Assembly: GCF_051175315.1 (NCBI RefSeq)
Contig: NZ_CP195100.1
Span: 4,836,001-4,900,000, forward strand
From: Tundrisphaera sp051175315
Lineage (GTDB): Bacteria; Planctomycetota; Planctomycetia; Isosphaerales; Isosphaeraceae
Reading direction: 5' to 3'
DNA: 64,000 nucleotides
Shown here: in pieces, positions 1-8,019 of the stretch
Layout: every line of letters starts with the position of its first letter
Numbering within the stretch: position 1 is the first letter of the stretch
The notes under the pieces: generated by a model
Seen by the model: the letters and a program-made list of their open reading frames with translations, nothing else
What the model was told of the DNA's origin: nothing
The model's database searches: none
Translations under genes and position numbers: made by a program

Positions 1-1
1 C

Positions 2-535
2 CGCTGGGCCTACGCCTGCGCCAAGGCCCTGGACGAGTTCCTGGCCATGGCCCACTGGAACGAGACCCGGCTGCCGGTGGTGATCGCCCGCCTGTTCAAC
101 ACCGTCGGCCCCCGCCAGACCGGCCAGTACGGGATGGTGATCCCCCGGTTCCTCGCGCAAGGGCTGGCCGGGGAGCCCTTGACCGTGTACGGCGACGGCC
201 GGCAGACCCGCTGCTTCGCCCACGTCGCCGACGTGGTCGGGGCCTTAATCGCCCTGATGGGCCGGCCCGAGGCCCGGGGCAACGTCTACAACATCGGCAA
301 TGATGAGGAGGTGACGATCCTCCAGCTCGCCGAGCGGGTCCGGGCCCTCACCGGCGACCGCAGCCCGATCCGGATGGTCCCCTACGGAGAGGCCTATGCC
401 GCCGGCTTCGAGGACATGGTCCGCCGCGTCCCCGACCTGGGCAAGATCCGCCGCCTGATCGACTACCGGCCGACGCGGAAGCTCGACCAGATCCTCGCCG
501 ACGTCCTGGACGATTTCCGGGGCCCGCCCCGCTGA
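2..535 (+). CDS. NAD-dependent epimerase/dehydratase, C-terminal part
   Basis: This is the C-terminal part of an extended short-chain dehydrogenase acting on nucleotide sugars (UDP-glucuronate decarboxylase, UDP-glucose 4-epimerase or dTDP-glucose 4,6-dehydratase type). The frame is open from the first codon, so the N-terminal Rossmann fold lies outside the window. Visible signs are YACAK (the YxxxK catalytic pair) at the left edge, then RLFNTVGPRQTGQYGMVIPR, the substrate-binding stretch after the active site, followed by GDGRQTRCFAHVADVV and NIGNDEEVTI, all typical of the UDP-xylose synthase/GDP-mannose dehydratase group. The exact sugar substrate cannot be decided from this part. It would work in the cytoplasm in polysaccharide or glycan precursor supply. 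The next gene starts 37 bases downstream on the same strand. Confidence 0.88.
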   Translation, partial: RWAYACAKALDEFLAMAHWNETRLPVVIARLFNTVGPRQTGQYGMVIPRFLAQGLAGEPLTVYGDGRQTRCFAHVADVVGALIALMGRPEARGNVYNIGNDEEVTILQLAERVRALTGDRSPIRMVPYGEAYAAGFEDMVRRVPDLGKIRRLIDYRPTRKLDQILADVLDDFRGPPR

Positions 536-572
536 ACTCCTTCCGCCGTGACCCCGCGGGAGCCTCCGCCCG

Positions 573-1040
573 ATGCCCGACGACCTCCGATCGATCTGGG
601 AAGAGGATGAGTGGGACGACCCCGCCCCCGCGGTGAGCGCCGAGCGGGTCCGGGAGTGGGAGCAGGAGTTCGGCGTCCGACTGCCGGCGACCCTCGCCCG
701 GATGCTGATGATCCGGAACGGGGGCGTGGTCCGGGGCACCGATGGGCTGCTCGGCATCGAGCCGCTGGAACGCTTCGAGCCGCTCTCCCTGCCCGAATGG
801 GACCACCTCTTCCGCGACGACAACGACCGGGACGCCGACACCGGGGAGCCGATCTACCGCATCGGCGATCCGGGGCAGGTCTTGCGGATCGGGAATCTCG
901 ATGCGAGCCACCTGCTGCTCGACTACAACGCGGGGGAGGAGCCGAGGATCCTCTGGATCGCCGAGGACGATATCGACCTCGACGAGGAGCCCGAGACCTT
1001 CGACGAGCTGATCCGGCGGGTCATCGACCCGGGCGATTGA
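573..1040 (+). CDS. SMI1/KNR4 (SUKH) family protein
   Basis: The 155-residue acidic protein has the layout of a single SMI1/KNR4 (SUKH) domain: SxERVREWEQEFGVRLPATLARMLMIRNGG near residues 21-50 (helix and LP turn), an internal GxxxIEPLE strand, and a C-terminal IAEDDIDLDEEPETFDELI. In the family these domains often act as immunity proteins against contact-dependent toxins, but many single-domain members in planctomycetes stand alone and have no known role. No toxin gene is visible next to it. There is no signal peptide, so it is cytoplasmic. It follows the epimerase by 37 bases and precedes the heme-protein gene by about 80 bases, so co-transcription is possible. Confidence 0.8.
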   Translation: MPDDLRSIWEEDEWDDPAPAVSAERVREWEQEFGVRLPATLARMLMIRNGGVVRGTDGLLGIEPLERFEPLSLPEWDHLFRDDNDRDADTGEPIYRIGDPGQVLRIGNLDASHLLLDYNAGEEPRILWIAEDDIDLDEEPETFDELIRRVIDPGD

Positions 1041-1119
1041 CCCCGCAGGGCTCGCCGCCCGGGGCCTCGCTCGGTTATCCTGGATTCCGACAAACCTGGA
1101 GATGGCCCTGGAGACGGAC

Positions 1120-1647
1120 ATGGAAACGAACGTGGCGACGGATGCCGATGTCTTCGAGCAGATCCGCGAGCAGTTCCGCGCCGACCCCTCGCGGATGACC
1201 ATGATGGCGGCGCGGAAGTTCGGCGTCCCCGAGCGGGATGTGGTCGAGGCGCTGGTCGGCATCCTGCCGATCGTCCGGCTCGACGCCGGTCGGTTCCGCG
1301 AGCTGGTCGAGTCGTTCCCCGCCCTGGGGACGATGCGGGTCTTCGTCCGGAGCCGGGCGGCGGTGATCGAGTCGGTCGGGGAGTTCGGCGGGTTCAGCGA
1401 CCAGGGGCCGTTCTTCAACGTCCAGACCGACACCCTGGACATGCACATCCTCCACGAGGAGATCGGGTCGATCTACTCGGTCCGCAAGATCGGCCACGAC
1501 TCGACCTGGGCGACCCACTCGTTCCAGTTCTTCGACCGGGCCGGCGACGCCGCCTTCAAGGCCTTCCTCTGGGAAGACTTCCCCGACGTCCCCGCCGCGC
1601 GGATCGCCGGGTTCGACGAACTCACCGCCCGCTTCGCCGCCCCCTGA
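1120..1647 (+). CDS. ChuX/HutX family heme utilisation-like protein
   Basis: A protein of about 175 residues resembling the ChuX/HutX cytosolic heme carriers. The N-terminal part is a short helical region (VFEQIREQFRADPSRMTMMAARKFGVPERDVVEAL). The body has the beta pattern with TMRVFVRSRAAVIESVGEFG, SDQGPFFNVQTDTLDMHI and IYSVRK, which corresponds to the conserved core of the family. I place the start at 1120 because GGAG lies 6 bases upstream; an in-frame ATG at 1102 has no well-spaced ribosome-binding site. The family traffics or helps degrade heme in the cytoplasm, but no TonB receptor or heme ABC transporter is nearby, so the ligand is an inference. mobA begins 3 bases after the stop, so the two are probably one operon. 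Confidence 0.7.
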   Translation: METNVATDADVFEQIREQFRADPSRMTMMAARKFGVPERDVVEALVGILPIVRLDAGRFRELVESFPALGTMRVFVRSRAAVIESVGEFGGFSDQGPFFNVQTDTLDMHILHEEIGSIYSVRKIGHDSTWATHSFQFFDRAGDAAFKAFLWEDFPDVPAARIAGFDELTARFAAP

Positions 1648-1650
1648 CCC

Positions 1651-2286
1651 ATGAGCATCGGCGGGGTCATCCTCTGCGGCGGCCGGGCCCGGCGGATGGG
1701 GAACGACAAGGCCAGCCTCCGGTTCGGCCCCGAGATGTTGCTCCAGAGGGTCGTCCGCCTGGTCGCCGCGTCGGCCGGGCCGATCGTGGTGGTCGCCGCC
1801 GCCGCCCAGGATCTGCCCCCGCTGCCTCGCGGTGTCCGGGTCGTCCGCGACCCCGTCCCCGACCTCGGCCCTTTGCCGGGCCTGGCGGCGGGATGCCGGG
1901 CCCTGCCGCCCGAAACCTCCCTGGCCTATGCCACCGGCACCGACGCCCCGTTCCTCCATCCGGGCTGGATCGAGCATCTGGCCGCCCTGATCGGCGACCG
2001 CGACGCGGCGGTCGTCCATGCCGGCGGCTTCCCGCACCCCCTGGCCGCCCTGTATCGGGTCGCGGCCGTGTTGCCGGCCATGGATGGGTTGATGAGGGAA
2101 GGCCGGTCGCGGCTCCGGGACATAATCGACGTCCTCGACACCCTGAAGCTGCCCGCCGAGGCGATGCGAGAGGTCGACCCGGACCTCGCCACGCTCCGCA
2201 ACCTCAACACTCCCGAGGACTACCGCGAGGCGGAGGCCGAGGCGGGATTCGGCCCGGCCGGCCGTACTGACGGTCCCATCCCCTGA
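1651..2286 (+). CDS. mobA: Molybdenum cofactor guanylyltransferase MobA
   Basis: MobA links GMP from GTP to molybdopterin to give the bis-MGD cofactor of DMSO-reductase family enzymes. The N-terminus GGVILCGGRARRMGNDKASL is the nucleotide-binding signature of the family (LxGGxSxRMGxDK), and DAPFLHPGWIEHL near residue 97 matches the conserved D-x-PF metal and substrate site. The length of 211 residues is usual. It starts 3 bases after the heme-protein gene, so translation is probably coupled. A client of this cofactor, a molybdopterin oxidoreductase, is encoded at 50640-52727, though not in the same operon. The convergent gene begins about 85 bases beyond its end. Confidence 0.9.
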   Translation: MSIGGVILCGGRARRMGNDKASLRFGPEMLLQRVVRLVAASAGPIVVVAAAAQDLPPLPRGVRVVRDPVPDLGPLPGLAAGCRALPPETSLAYATGTDAPFLHPGWIEHLAALIGDRDAAVVHAGGFPHPLAALYRVAAVLPAMDGLMREGRSRLRDIIDVLDTLKLPAEAMREVDPDLATLRNLNTPEDYREAEAEAGFGPAGRTDGPIP

Positions 2287-2371
2287 TGCGGGGCCGGCGG
2301 CCGGACCCTGCTGCTGGCCTCCCGATGCGGCGAGGCGGCCCGCCCTGGGCTCCCGGACCTATCGGGGCGGG

Positions 2372-4495
2372 TCAGCGACGGCCCGCCTTCGCCGGCTCGC
2401 GGAAGGTCGCGACGAAATCGCCGCCGGGCCGGCCGTCGCCATCGCCGTCGAGGAGATGGCCGGCCGCGTCGGCGATCCCGCCCGGGGGCATGCCGTTGAG
2501 CGTGAGCCGGAACCGACCGCGGAGGATGAGCCGGGCCGGGGGCCGGAGCGTGACCGTGGCCGTGGCTTGGTCGTAATCCGCCGACCGGATCCGGATCCGG
2601 AGATCGTCGCGGGTGCCGAACCGGCCGTCGCGGCCGGGGCCGACCAGGCGATAGTTGGCCAGGTCGGAGGCGCGGGCCGGGTCCAGCGGCTCGCCGAAGG
2701 CGAGGGTCAGGGAGGCGTTCCGCCGGCCGAAGTTCGATCGCCGGAAGCCCACGACAGCCGGGCCGATCCGGTCGGGTCGGGGGCCCACGCCGGGGTCGGT
2801 CCGGTTGGTCAGCCGGAACGGGATGCCGGCCGCCCCGGAGGTGCCGGCGAAGACGGCGTAGGACCCGGCGATCCCGTTGGCCACGGCCTGGACCGCCGCC
2901 CGGCCGTCCGCGTCGATCGTCTCGGTGCCCACGGTCCCGGCAATCGAGGCGCCGGCACTCGGGGCGGCGAAGTTGACCCGGCCGCCGGCCACCGGCTCGC
3001 CGAACGGGCTGGTGACGGTCACGGCGAGCGGCCGGGCGAACGTGGAACCGACCGTGGCGGACTGGTCGTCCCCCTCCTGGATGGCGATGACGAAGCCGCG
3101 CGACTCGAAGGCGCCGATGTCCGGGGCGGAGCCCTGCGGGCGGGCGACCCCCCGCTGGTCCGTGCCCGGATCGGCCGAGGCGGCCCCGGCGTCGATGGCC
3201 GGGCTGCCCGGGACCGGGGCGTGGGTCCAGGTCGGGCCGCCGAAGTCGCCCAGGGGGGAGAGGATGGGGTCGGTGTTCACCAGGTCGGTCGGGTCGAGGG
3301 GGACTTCGGGGGCGTCGGTGAACAGGTTGTGGCCCAGCGAGGTCACCCGGCCGTTCATGTTGAACACGTTGCGGCCGAAGCTGGGGACGGACTCGAAGTA
3401 GTTGGCCAGGATGGTCGAGCCGATGGCTATCCGGCCGGTCTCGGCGTTGTAGATCCCGTCGCCCGGCCCATTCGTCAGTCGCCCGCCGGCAAAGTTGCCC
3501 ACGAGGGTGGAGCTGGTGACCGTCAGCAGGCCCCCGTTGTCGATCGCGCCTCCCCGGCCCGTCGAGCCATATCCACTCGTGACGTTGGACGAGTTGCGGC
3601 TGAACGTGGAAGTGGTGATCGTCGCCGTGCCCGCGTTGGCGATCCCGCCGCCGTTGCTGGACCCGCCGAAACTCTCGTTGTTGCTGAGGGTGGAGCGGAT
3701 GACCGTCAGCGTGCCCAGGTTTTCGATCCCACCGCCCGCGCCGGGGCGGAAGAAGAACTGGCCCCCGCCGTTGGCCGAGTTGCGGTCGATCGTGGTGTCG
3801 GCGATCGTCATCGTGCCCGAGTTGGCGATCCCGCCGCCCGAGGCCGCCCCGGAGGGCGTCGGCTTCAAATCCTCGCCATTGCTCCCGTTGGCCCGATTGC
3901 CTTCGATCCGGGCATTCTCGATCGTCATCGTGCCCGCGTTGTTGATCCCACCGCCCCGGCCATCGCCCGCCCTGATCCCGCCGCCGGGATCGGGGGCCGC
4001 CCGTCCCTGGGCCTGATTCCCGGAGACGGTGGCGTCGGCGAGCCGGAGGGTGCCCGCGTTGTCGATGCCGCCGCCGGTCTCGGCCTGGCCGCCGGAGATG
4101 GTCAGGCCGGTGATCTCCACCCGGGCGAACGCCGTCACGGTGAAGATGCGGAAGGGGGAGGGCCCCGCCCCGATGCCGCGGGTCACGGTCAAATTCCGCG
4201 AGCCCGGGCCGGCCATGGCGATGTCGGTGGACAGGTCCGGCAGGGCGGAGGCCAGGCCGATCTCCCCGACGACCGACGGGGCGAACGCGATCGTGTCCCC
4301 GCCCGGGTCGAGGTTGGCCCGCTCGATGGCGTCGCGCAGGGTGCCGGGTCCGGCGTCGCCGGTGCTGGTCACCAGCAAGGTCGCCGGCACGGCCCGCCCT
4401 TCCAGGGGCTCCGGACGCGGCGCCAGGCCGAACGCCCGGCGGATCCCCCGGCGATTCCCGTTCGCGTCGCGTCGCATGCCACCCCCGGAGCGCAC
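2372..4495 (-). CDS. Secreted right-handed beta-helix protein, planctomycete LEGR-type leader
   Basis: The 707-residue protein begins with a basic stretch followed by PEPLEGRAVPATLLVTSTGD, the leader of many planctomycete extracellular proteins (LExRxxP type), and the phrase DAGPGTLRDAIERAN that opens many beta-helix (choice-of-anchor Q type) proteins. The middle has at least six coil repeats of the pattern GGGIxNxGTxTIxxxTIxxN separated by short loops (residues about 130-380), as in parallel beta-helices. The rest, with SADPGTDQRGVARPQGSAPD near residue 450 and then Ig-like or bacterial-adhesin-like beta domains, resembles outer surface proteins. A second ATG six codons downstream of the first is possible as start. 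The function is unknown; cell surface or matrix attachment is the likely place. Confidence 0.8.
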   Translation of the reverse strand: MRSGGGMRRDANGNRRGIRRAFGLAPRPEPLEGRAVPATLLVTSTGDAGPGTLRDAIERANLDPGGDTIAFAPSVVGEIGLASALPDLSTDIAMAGPGSRNLTVTRGIGAGPSPFRIFTVTAFARVEITGLTISGGQAETGGGIDNAGTLRLADATVSGNQAQGRAAPDPGGGIRAGDGRGGGINNAGTMTIENARIEGNRANGSNGEDLKPTPSGAASGGGIANSGTMTIADTTIDRNSANGGGQFFFRPGAGGGIENLGTLTVIRSTLSNNESFGGSSNGGGIANAGTATITTSTFSRNSSNVTSGYGSTGRGGAIDNGGLLTVTSSTLVGNFAGGRLTNGPGDGIYNAETGRIAIGSTILANYFESVPSFGRNVFNMNGRVTSLGHNLFTDAPEVPLDPTDLVNTDPILSPLGDFGGPTWTHAPVPGSPAIDAGAASADPGTDQRGVARPQGSAPDIGAFESRGFVIAIQEGDDQSATVGSTFARPLAVTVTSPFGEPVAGGRVNFAAPSAGASIAGTVGTETIDADGRAAVQAVANGIAGSYAVFAGTSGAAGIPFRLTNRTDPGVGPRPDRIGPAVVGFRRSNFGRRNASLTLAFGEPLDPARASDLANYRLVGPGRDGRFGTRDDLRIRIRSADYDQATATVTLRPPARLILRGRFRLTLNGMPPGGIADAAGHLLDGDGDGRPGGDFVATFREPAKAGRR

Positions 4496-4635
4496 GGGCC
4501 CGTTCGCGTCGGGGCCACGGCGTCCCCACGACCTCCTGAAGTTTACAGGATGGATCGCGGGGTGGCATGGAGACGATGAAATTCTTCGATCCCGGGCATG
4601 GGACCGGCGATGCCTCGGGCGGTCGGTCGGCCGGA

Positions 4636-4857
4636 TCAGGCCGGGTTGGATCCGGCGTCGGCCTTGGCGCAGGCCAGGTCATCCAGGCTGGCGACGCCGG
4701 GGGGGAGTTCGGCCTCCTCGACGATCATGTTGGGGATGTCGTCGTTGATGGCGAACTTGAGCCCGCAGCGGGTGCAGATCAGCGCGTCCCCCTCGCGGCG
4801 GAGCGGGGCGTGGCCCATCGGGCAGACCAGAAGCGACAGGAAATGATCGCTCACCAT
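4636..4857 (-). CDS. Trm112 family zinc-ribbon protein
   Basis: A small protein of 73 residues with LLVCPMGHAPLRREGDALIC and TRCGLKFAINDDIPNMIVEEA. This is the Trm112/UPF0434 pattern: a CPxxHxxL knuckle, a second CxxCG pair and the conserved IxDDIPNM stretch. Family members fold around one zinc ion; in eukaryotes and archaea Trm112 activates methyltransferases, while bacterial single-domain members are mostly uncharacterised. I chose the ATG at 4857 because homologous proteins begin a few residues before the LLxCP motif; the open frame extends further upstream with low-complexity arginine-rich sequence that looks non-coding. No partner methyltransferase lies beside it. Confidence 0.82.
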   Translation of the reverse strand: MVSDHFLSLLVCPMGHAPLRREGDALICTRCGLKFAINDDIPNMIVEEAELPPGVASLDDLACAKADAGSNPA

Positions 4858-5005
4858 CGGCGTCTCGGCCCCTCGTCGTTCGGTCGTCCCGGCCCGCCCA
4901 TCCCGGTCGGGGCGGCGCGGGCGGGGGGATCTGTGGCCCCGGGAAAGCCCCATTATGGGGGGATTTGCGTCCCGTTGAAAGCCGAATTCGCCGCCCCCGC
5001 CCGGA

Positions 5006-5449
5006 TCAGCGGGCCGTGCCGTCCTCGACGATCCGCCAGGGCAGTTCTTCGTAGGTCTCCGGGTCGAGCCGCCAGGTCCGGACCTCGGGGGTCGGGCCCA
5101 GCAGGGAGACGATGATCCGGGGGACCGGGCCGTAGTGGTTCTCGCGCAGGTCGGTCTTGCTGGGCACGGCGGCCCAGCGCGGGTGCGAGTGGTAGATGGC
5201 CAGGATCTCCGCCCCCCGGGCGCGGAGCGACTGCACCGCCTCGATCAGGTCCTTGGGGTCGGCGTCGTACCGGGTCTCGCTGGCCGACGCGTTCCGCATC
5301 GGGTGGAACGACGAGACCAGGGAGTCGACCCCGCCCAGCAGCCCGCAGCATTCCAGGGGGGCCTCGCGGACGCAGTGGCCCACCATCGCGTCGTGGATTT
5401 CGCGGGGGATCGCGAGGGTCGGGGGCATGGCGGACTCATCCGGGGGCAT
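5006..5449 (-). CDS. JAB/MPN (JAMM) metalloprotease-like protein
   Basis: A 147-residue protein with a complete JAMM zinc site: the upstream glutamate in EAPLECCGLLGG (residues 29-40) and YHSHPRWAAVPSKTD (residues 86-100), which fits HxHx7SxxD exactly. It is therefore expected to be a catalytically competent zinc isopeptidase or peptidase. Bacterial standalone JAB proteins often accompany ubiquitin-like sulfur carriers (MoaD/ThiS) and E1-like proteins, where they process the carrier C-terminus or release cysteine; neither partner is visible nearby, so the substrate is unknown. Starts at 5449 or 5428 (seven codons later) are both possible. No signal peptide is seen, so it is cytoplasmic. Confidence 0.85.
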   Translation of the reverse strand: MPPDESAMPPTLAIPREIHDAMVGHCVREAPLECCGLLGGVDSLVSSFHPMRNASASETRYDADPKDLIEAVQSLRARGAEILAIYHSHPRWAAVPSKTDLRENHYGPVPRIIVSLLGPTPEVRTWRLDPETYEELPWRIVEDGTAR

Positions 5450-5585
5450 CGGGCGTGCGGGACGTTCGCCCCGGGCGTGGCCGGGCCGACGGTCGGCCGA
5501 TCGGGCGCGGACCTGCCCCCATCCTAACCGGATTGTCAAAGAACGTCCGCCGCACCCGGCCCGTTCGGGGCCCGGGCCTCGGGGT

Positions 5586-6677
5586 TCAGGCCGGTCCCCG
5601 GGCACCTCCCCAGGCCATCGCCATGCCTGGAGCGGCGACGGCGGGCATCGGGGCCCCGGTCGTTGGGTTCGTTTCGAAAGGACGCGGCGCCGACGGCTTC
5701 GGCTTCGAGACGGGCTCCTCGCGCAGGAGGGTCGGGGAGGGGGACGCGGCCCGGGGACGCGGCTCCCGGGTCGGGGCGGGGGCCGGTGCCCCATCGGCGG
5801 CGGCCTGCTTCTCGACCTCGTGGAACTCGCGGAGCGCCCGGAACAGCCCGCGCTCGGCGGCGGCCTCGTACCGGCGGGCGAGCTGCCCCTCTTTCGACGC
5901 GTCGAACAGGGCCCGCTCGGACGCCTCGGCGCGGTCGTTGGCTTCGTTTTCGTCGTCCACGATCGCGCGGAGTTCGCCGAGGGCCTGGACCTCGGCGTCG
6001 ATCAGCAGGGCCAGTTCCGCCCGCGCCCACGCCTTGCGATCCTTCCGATCCAGGCCGGCGCCCTGATCGTCGGTCAGCCCCGAGAAGTCGCCCCCCGCCG
6101 CGCGGGCCAGCGGGCCGAACGGGGTGGGCGGGTGCATCCCGACGAAGCGCCCGAGCAGGTGTTCGACCCGGTCGACGTGCGCCTCGGTCCAGCGCACCCG
6201 GCGGGGCAGGGAGAGGTCGCCGCGGATCCGGAGCCAGGCGGAGATCACCCAGTCGACCCCCTCGGGCAACTCCAGGAGGCGCGGGATGGCGCGGGTCGGG
6301 TCGGCGTCCAGGGTCGCGGCGATGGCGTCGACCTCGGCGCGGCGGGCGTCGTCGCGGGCCTTGCCGGCGTCGCGGACCCGCCGGGCGGTGGCCGCCTCAT
6401 CGTGCCGCTCGCACCGTTCGAGGCGCCGGGACAGGACGGCAACCCGGCGGAGCAGCATCCGCCCCATCGCGCCCGAGGGCTTCAGCTCGGCCTCGAACTC
6501 CGCCGACAGGGCGTCGACCTCCTCGGCCTCGCCGGGGGGGAGGACGACGCCGGCCCCGGTCATCCCATGCTTGAGAGAGTTCCTGGACGAGGCCGCCTTC
6601 CCGGCCGGCGACCGGGGGCCGGTGCTCCGGCTCGCGTTGCGCACGTTCGCTGCCAGGCGGGCGGGGCTGCAGGGCAT
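5586..6677 (-). CDS. RLAAN-family protein of unknown function
   Basis: A charged protein of 363 residues whose N-terminus, SPARLAANVRNASRSTGPRSP followed by AGKAASSRN and SLKHGM, belongs to a lineage-expanded family common in planctomycetes and acidobacteria, usually annotated as hypothetical and often found in many copies per genome. The middle is helical with many Arg, Glu and Ala residues, and the C-terminal 90 residues are proline- and alanine-rich low-complexity sequence. I use ATG 6677 because GAGGAG lies 8 bases upstream; the frame is open far upstream but without family sequence. The basic N-terminal signature suggests nucleic-acid binding, but this is a guess. Confidence 0.75.
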   Translation of the reverse strand: MPCSPARLAANVRNASRSTGPRSPAGKAASSRNSLKHGMTGAGVVLPPGEAEEVDALSAEFEAELKPSGAMGRMLLRRVAVLSRRLERCERHDEAATARRVRDAGKARDDARRAEVDAIAATLDADPTRAIPRLLELPEGVDWVISAWLRIRGDLSLPRRVRWTEAHVDRVEHLLGRFVGMHPPTPFGPLARAAGGDFSGLTDDQGAGLDRKDRKAWARAELALLIDAEVQALGELRAIVDDENEANDRAEASERALFDASKEGQLARRYEAAAERGLFRALREFHEVEKQAAADGAPAPAPTREPRPRAASPSPTLLREEPVSKPKPSAPRPFETNPTTGAPMPAVAAPGMAMAWGGARGPA

Positions 6678-6918
6678 GGCTCGGGCTCCTCGGTGATCGT
6701 CGATGGTGGCGGACGACGCCGGAAGCCGGGGCCGTCGCCCGACATAATCTGAATTTCGAGGGGCCTTCATCACACTTTCTGGCCGGGTGCGGCGATTTTC
6801 CCCGGAAAGTCGCCGATTTGTCCCGGATGATCCCCCGCCGCCTTCCGGGCCGGGTGCCTTGAGTCGGCCCGGGCGGGGTGCTAGGCTGGCCCTGCCCGAC
6901 ACCCGTCGAGGACCGGCC

Positions 6919-7488
6919 ATGCCCCCCCGCCGCTTCACCATCGCCGATGGGATGATCCTGGTTCCGGCCGCGGCGCTGGGGGCGCTAATGCTTCGCGCCT
7001 ACCTCCCCGGCCATTATCGCCAACTCGCGATCGTCCCGACCCTGATCCCCGACCCGTGGGGGGCCTGGCGGGTGCATGCCTGGGTGCGCGGGCCGGGCTC
7101 CTGCTTCGTCGTGCCCGTGATGGCGGCGTTGATCGTCCTGCGGCTCCGGCCGCCCCGGCCGGGGCGGATCCGGTCCCAGCCCGGCTTCGTCGCCTGCCTG
7201 GCGGTGATGCTCGCGGTGCTGGTGGGGGTCGCCCGGGTCGCCACGATCTTCCATCGCCCGAGTTTTCATTCTGAGTCGGGATTCGAGCAGATCTGGGGGA
7301 GCGTCACCGCCCGGGCGAGCTGGGCCGTGATGGGAGCCTGGCTCGCCCTCCATCTTTCCGGGGATTGGGACGCCGAGCCTTCGTGGGTCGATCGTGCCGG
7401 CCGGTTGCTGGGCGTGTTCTGGATCGCCCCGATGCTGATGCTCCTCGGGGCCCAGTGGCTCGATCGGCTGGTGGAGTTGTGCTCATGA
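6919..7488 (+). CDS. Planctomycete membrane protein, 189 residues
   Basis: I do not recognise this gene. It encodes about 189 residues with four hydrophobic stretches: ADGMILVPAAALGALMLRAY near the N-terminus, CFVVPVMAALIVLRL, FVACLAVMLAVLVGVARVA and a C-terminal LLGVFWIAPMLMLLGAQWL, so it should be an integral inner-membrane protein. The start at 6919 has GAGG about 10 bases upstream and follows a clear change from non-coding-like sequence. Its stop codon overlaps the start of the next gene as ATGA, which points to translational coupling and to joint action of the two membrane proteins. Confidence 0.72.
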   Translation: MPPRRFTIADGMILVPAAALGALMLRAYLPGHYRQLAIVPTLIPDPWGAWRVHAWVRGPGSCFVVPVMAALIVLRLRPPRPGRIRSQPGFVACLAVMLAVLVGVARVATIFHRPSFHSESGFEQIWGSVTARASWAVMGAWLALHLSGDWDAEPSWVDRAGRLLGVFWIAPMLMLLGAQWLDRLVELCS

Positions 7489-8015
7489 CCCCCCGCCGCC
7501 GGGCCGAGTTCGCGATCCTGCTGACGTCGTTCGCGCTGGGCGTGGTCCTGGTGCGGTGGGCCGATGAGCAGTTGGGGCCGTTCACGATGCCGGGCGAGGG
7601 CTTCCGGTTCCCCGGGCGGCCGGCCTGGTACCTGGCGATGCTCGGGGGCTATCGCCGCCTCCAGAATGCGTGGATCTGGGCCTGCGTGGCCGCCACGATC
7701 GGGATGGCGGGGCTGGTGCTTTTGGATGAGCGGTGGCGCCGCCCCTGGCCGGCCGGGTCGATCCTGGTCGCCGTCGCCTTCCTGGTCGGGGGTTCCATGG
7801 CCGCGAGTTATGTCATGATCGCGCCGCCGATCTCCCGGCGGGCCGGGCTCTGCTCGGGGCTTCACGGCACGCTGGAAATCGTGGTGCCGGGGGCGGTCCT
7901 GGGGGCCTATGTCGGCACCCTGGGGCGGCCGATCGACTGGCGAGGCCGCCTGGTGGGCGGGATGTGGCTCGCGGAACTCGGGATGATGATCGCCTCCGGC
8001 CTGATTTTCGGCTGA
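7485..8015 (+). CDS. Planctomycete membrane protein, 176 residues
   Basis: A second membrane protein of 176 residues, translated from an ATG overlapping the previous stop (ATGA). Hydrophobic stretches include FAILLTSFALGVVLV, WIWACVAATIGMAGLVLL, SILVAVAFLVGGSMAASYVM, LEIVVPGAVLGAYVGTL and MWLAELGMMIASGLIF, so about five transmembrane helices are expected. I see no catalytic motif. It may be a distant relative of its upstream partner, as both alternate helices with short Arg/Pro-rich loops. It ends 4 bases before the convergent MFS transporter gene, with no room for a conventional terminator between them. Confidence 0.72.
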   Translation: MTPRRRAEFAILLTSFALGVVLVRWADEQLGPFTMPGEGFRFPGRPAWYLAMLGGYRRLQNAWIWACVAATIGMAGLVLLDERWRRPWPAGSILVAVAFLVGGSMAASYVMIAPPISRRAGLCSGLHGTLEIVVPGAVLGAYVGTLGRPIDWRGRLVGGMWLAELGMMIASGLIFG

Positions 8016-8019
8016 TCGG

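Noticed and set aside
573..1040. SMI1/KNR4 protein as immunity gene of a polymorphic toxin locus
   Set aside because: No toxin or secretion gene is adjacent; neighbours are metabolic.
2456..4579. A 707-codon open frame antisense to the beta-helix gene
   Set aside because: It mirrors the real gene in a GC-rich background, has no family motif, and its composition (Arg, Gly, Asp, Val) is that of antisense translation.
5006..5449. JAMM protein as part of a bacterial ubiquitin-like conjugation operon
   Set aside because: No E1-like, E2-like or ubiquitin-like gene lies beside it.
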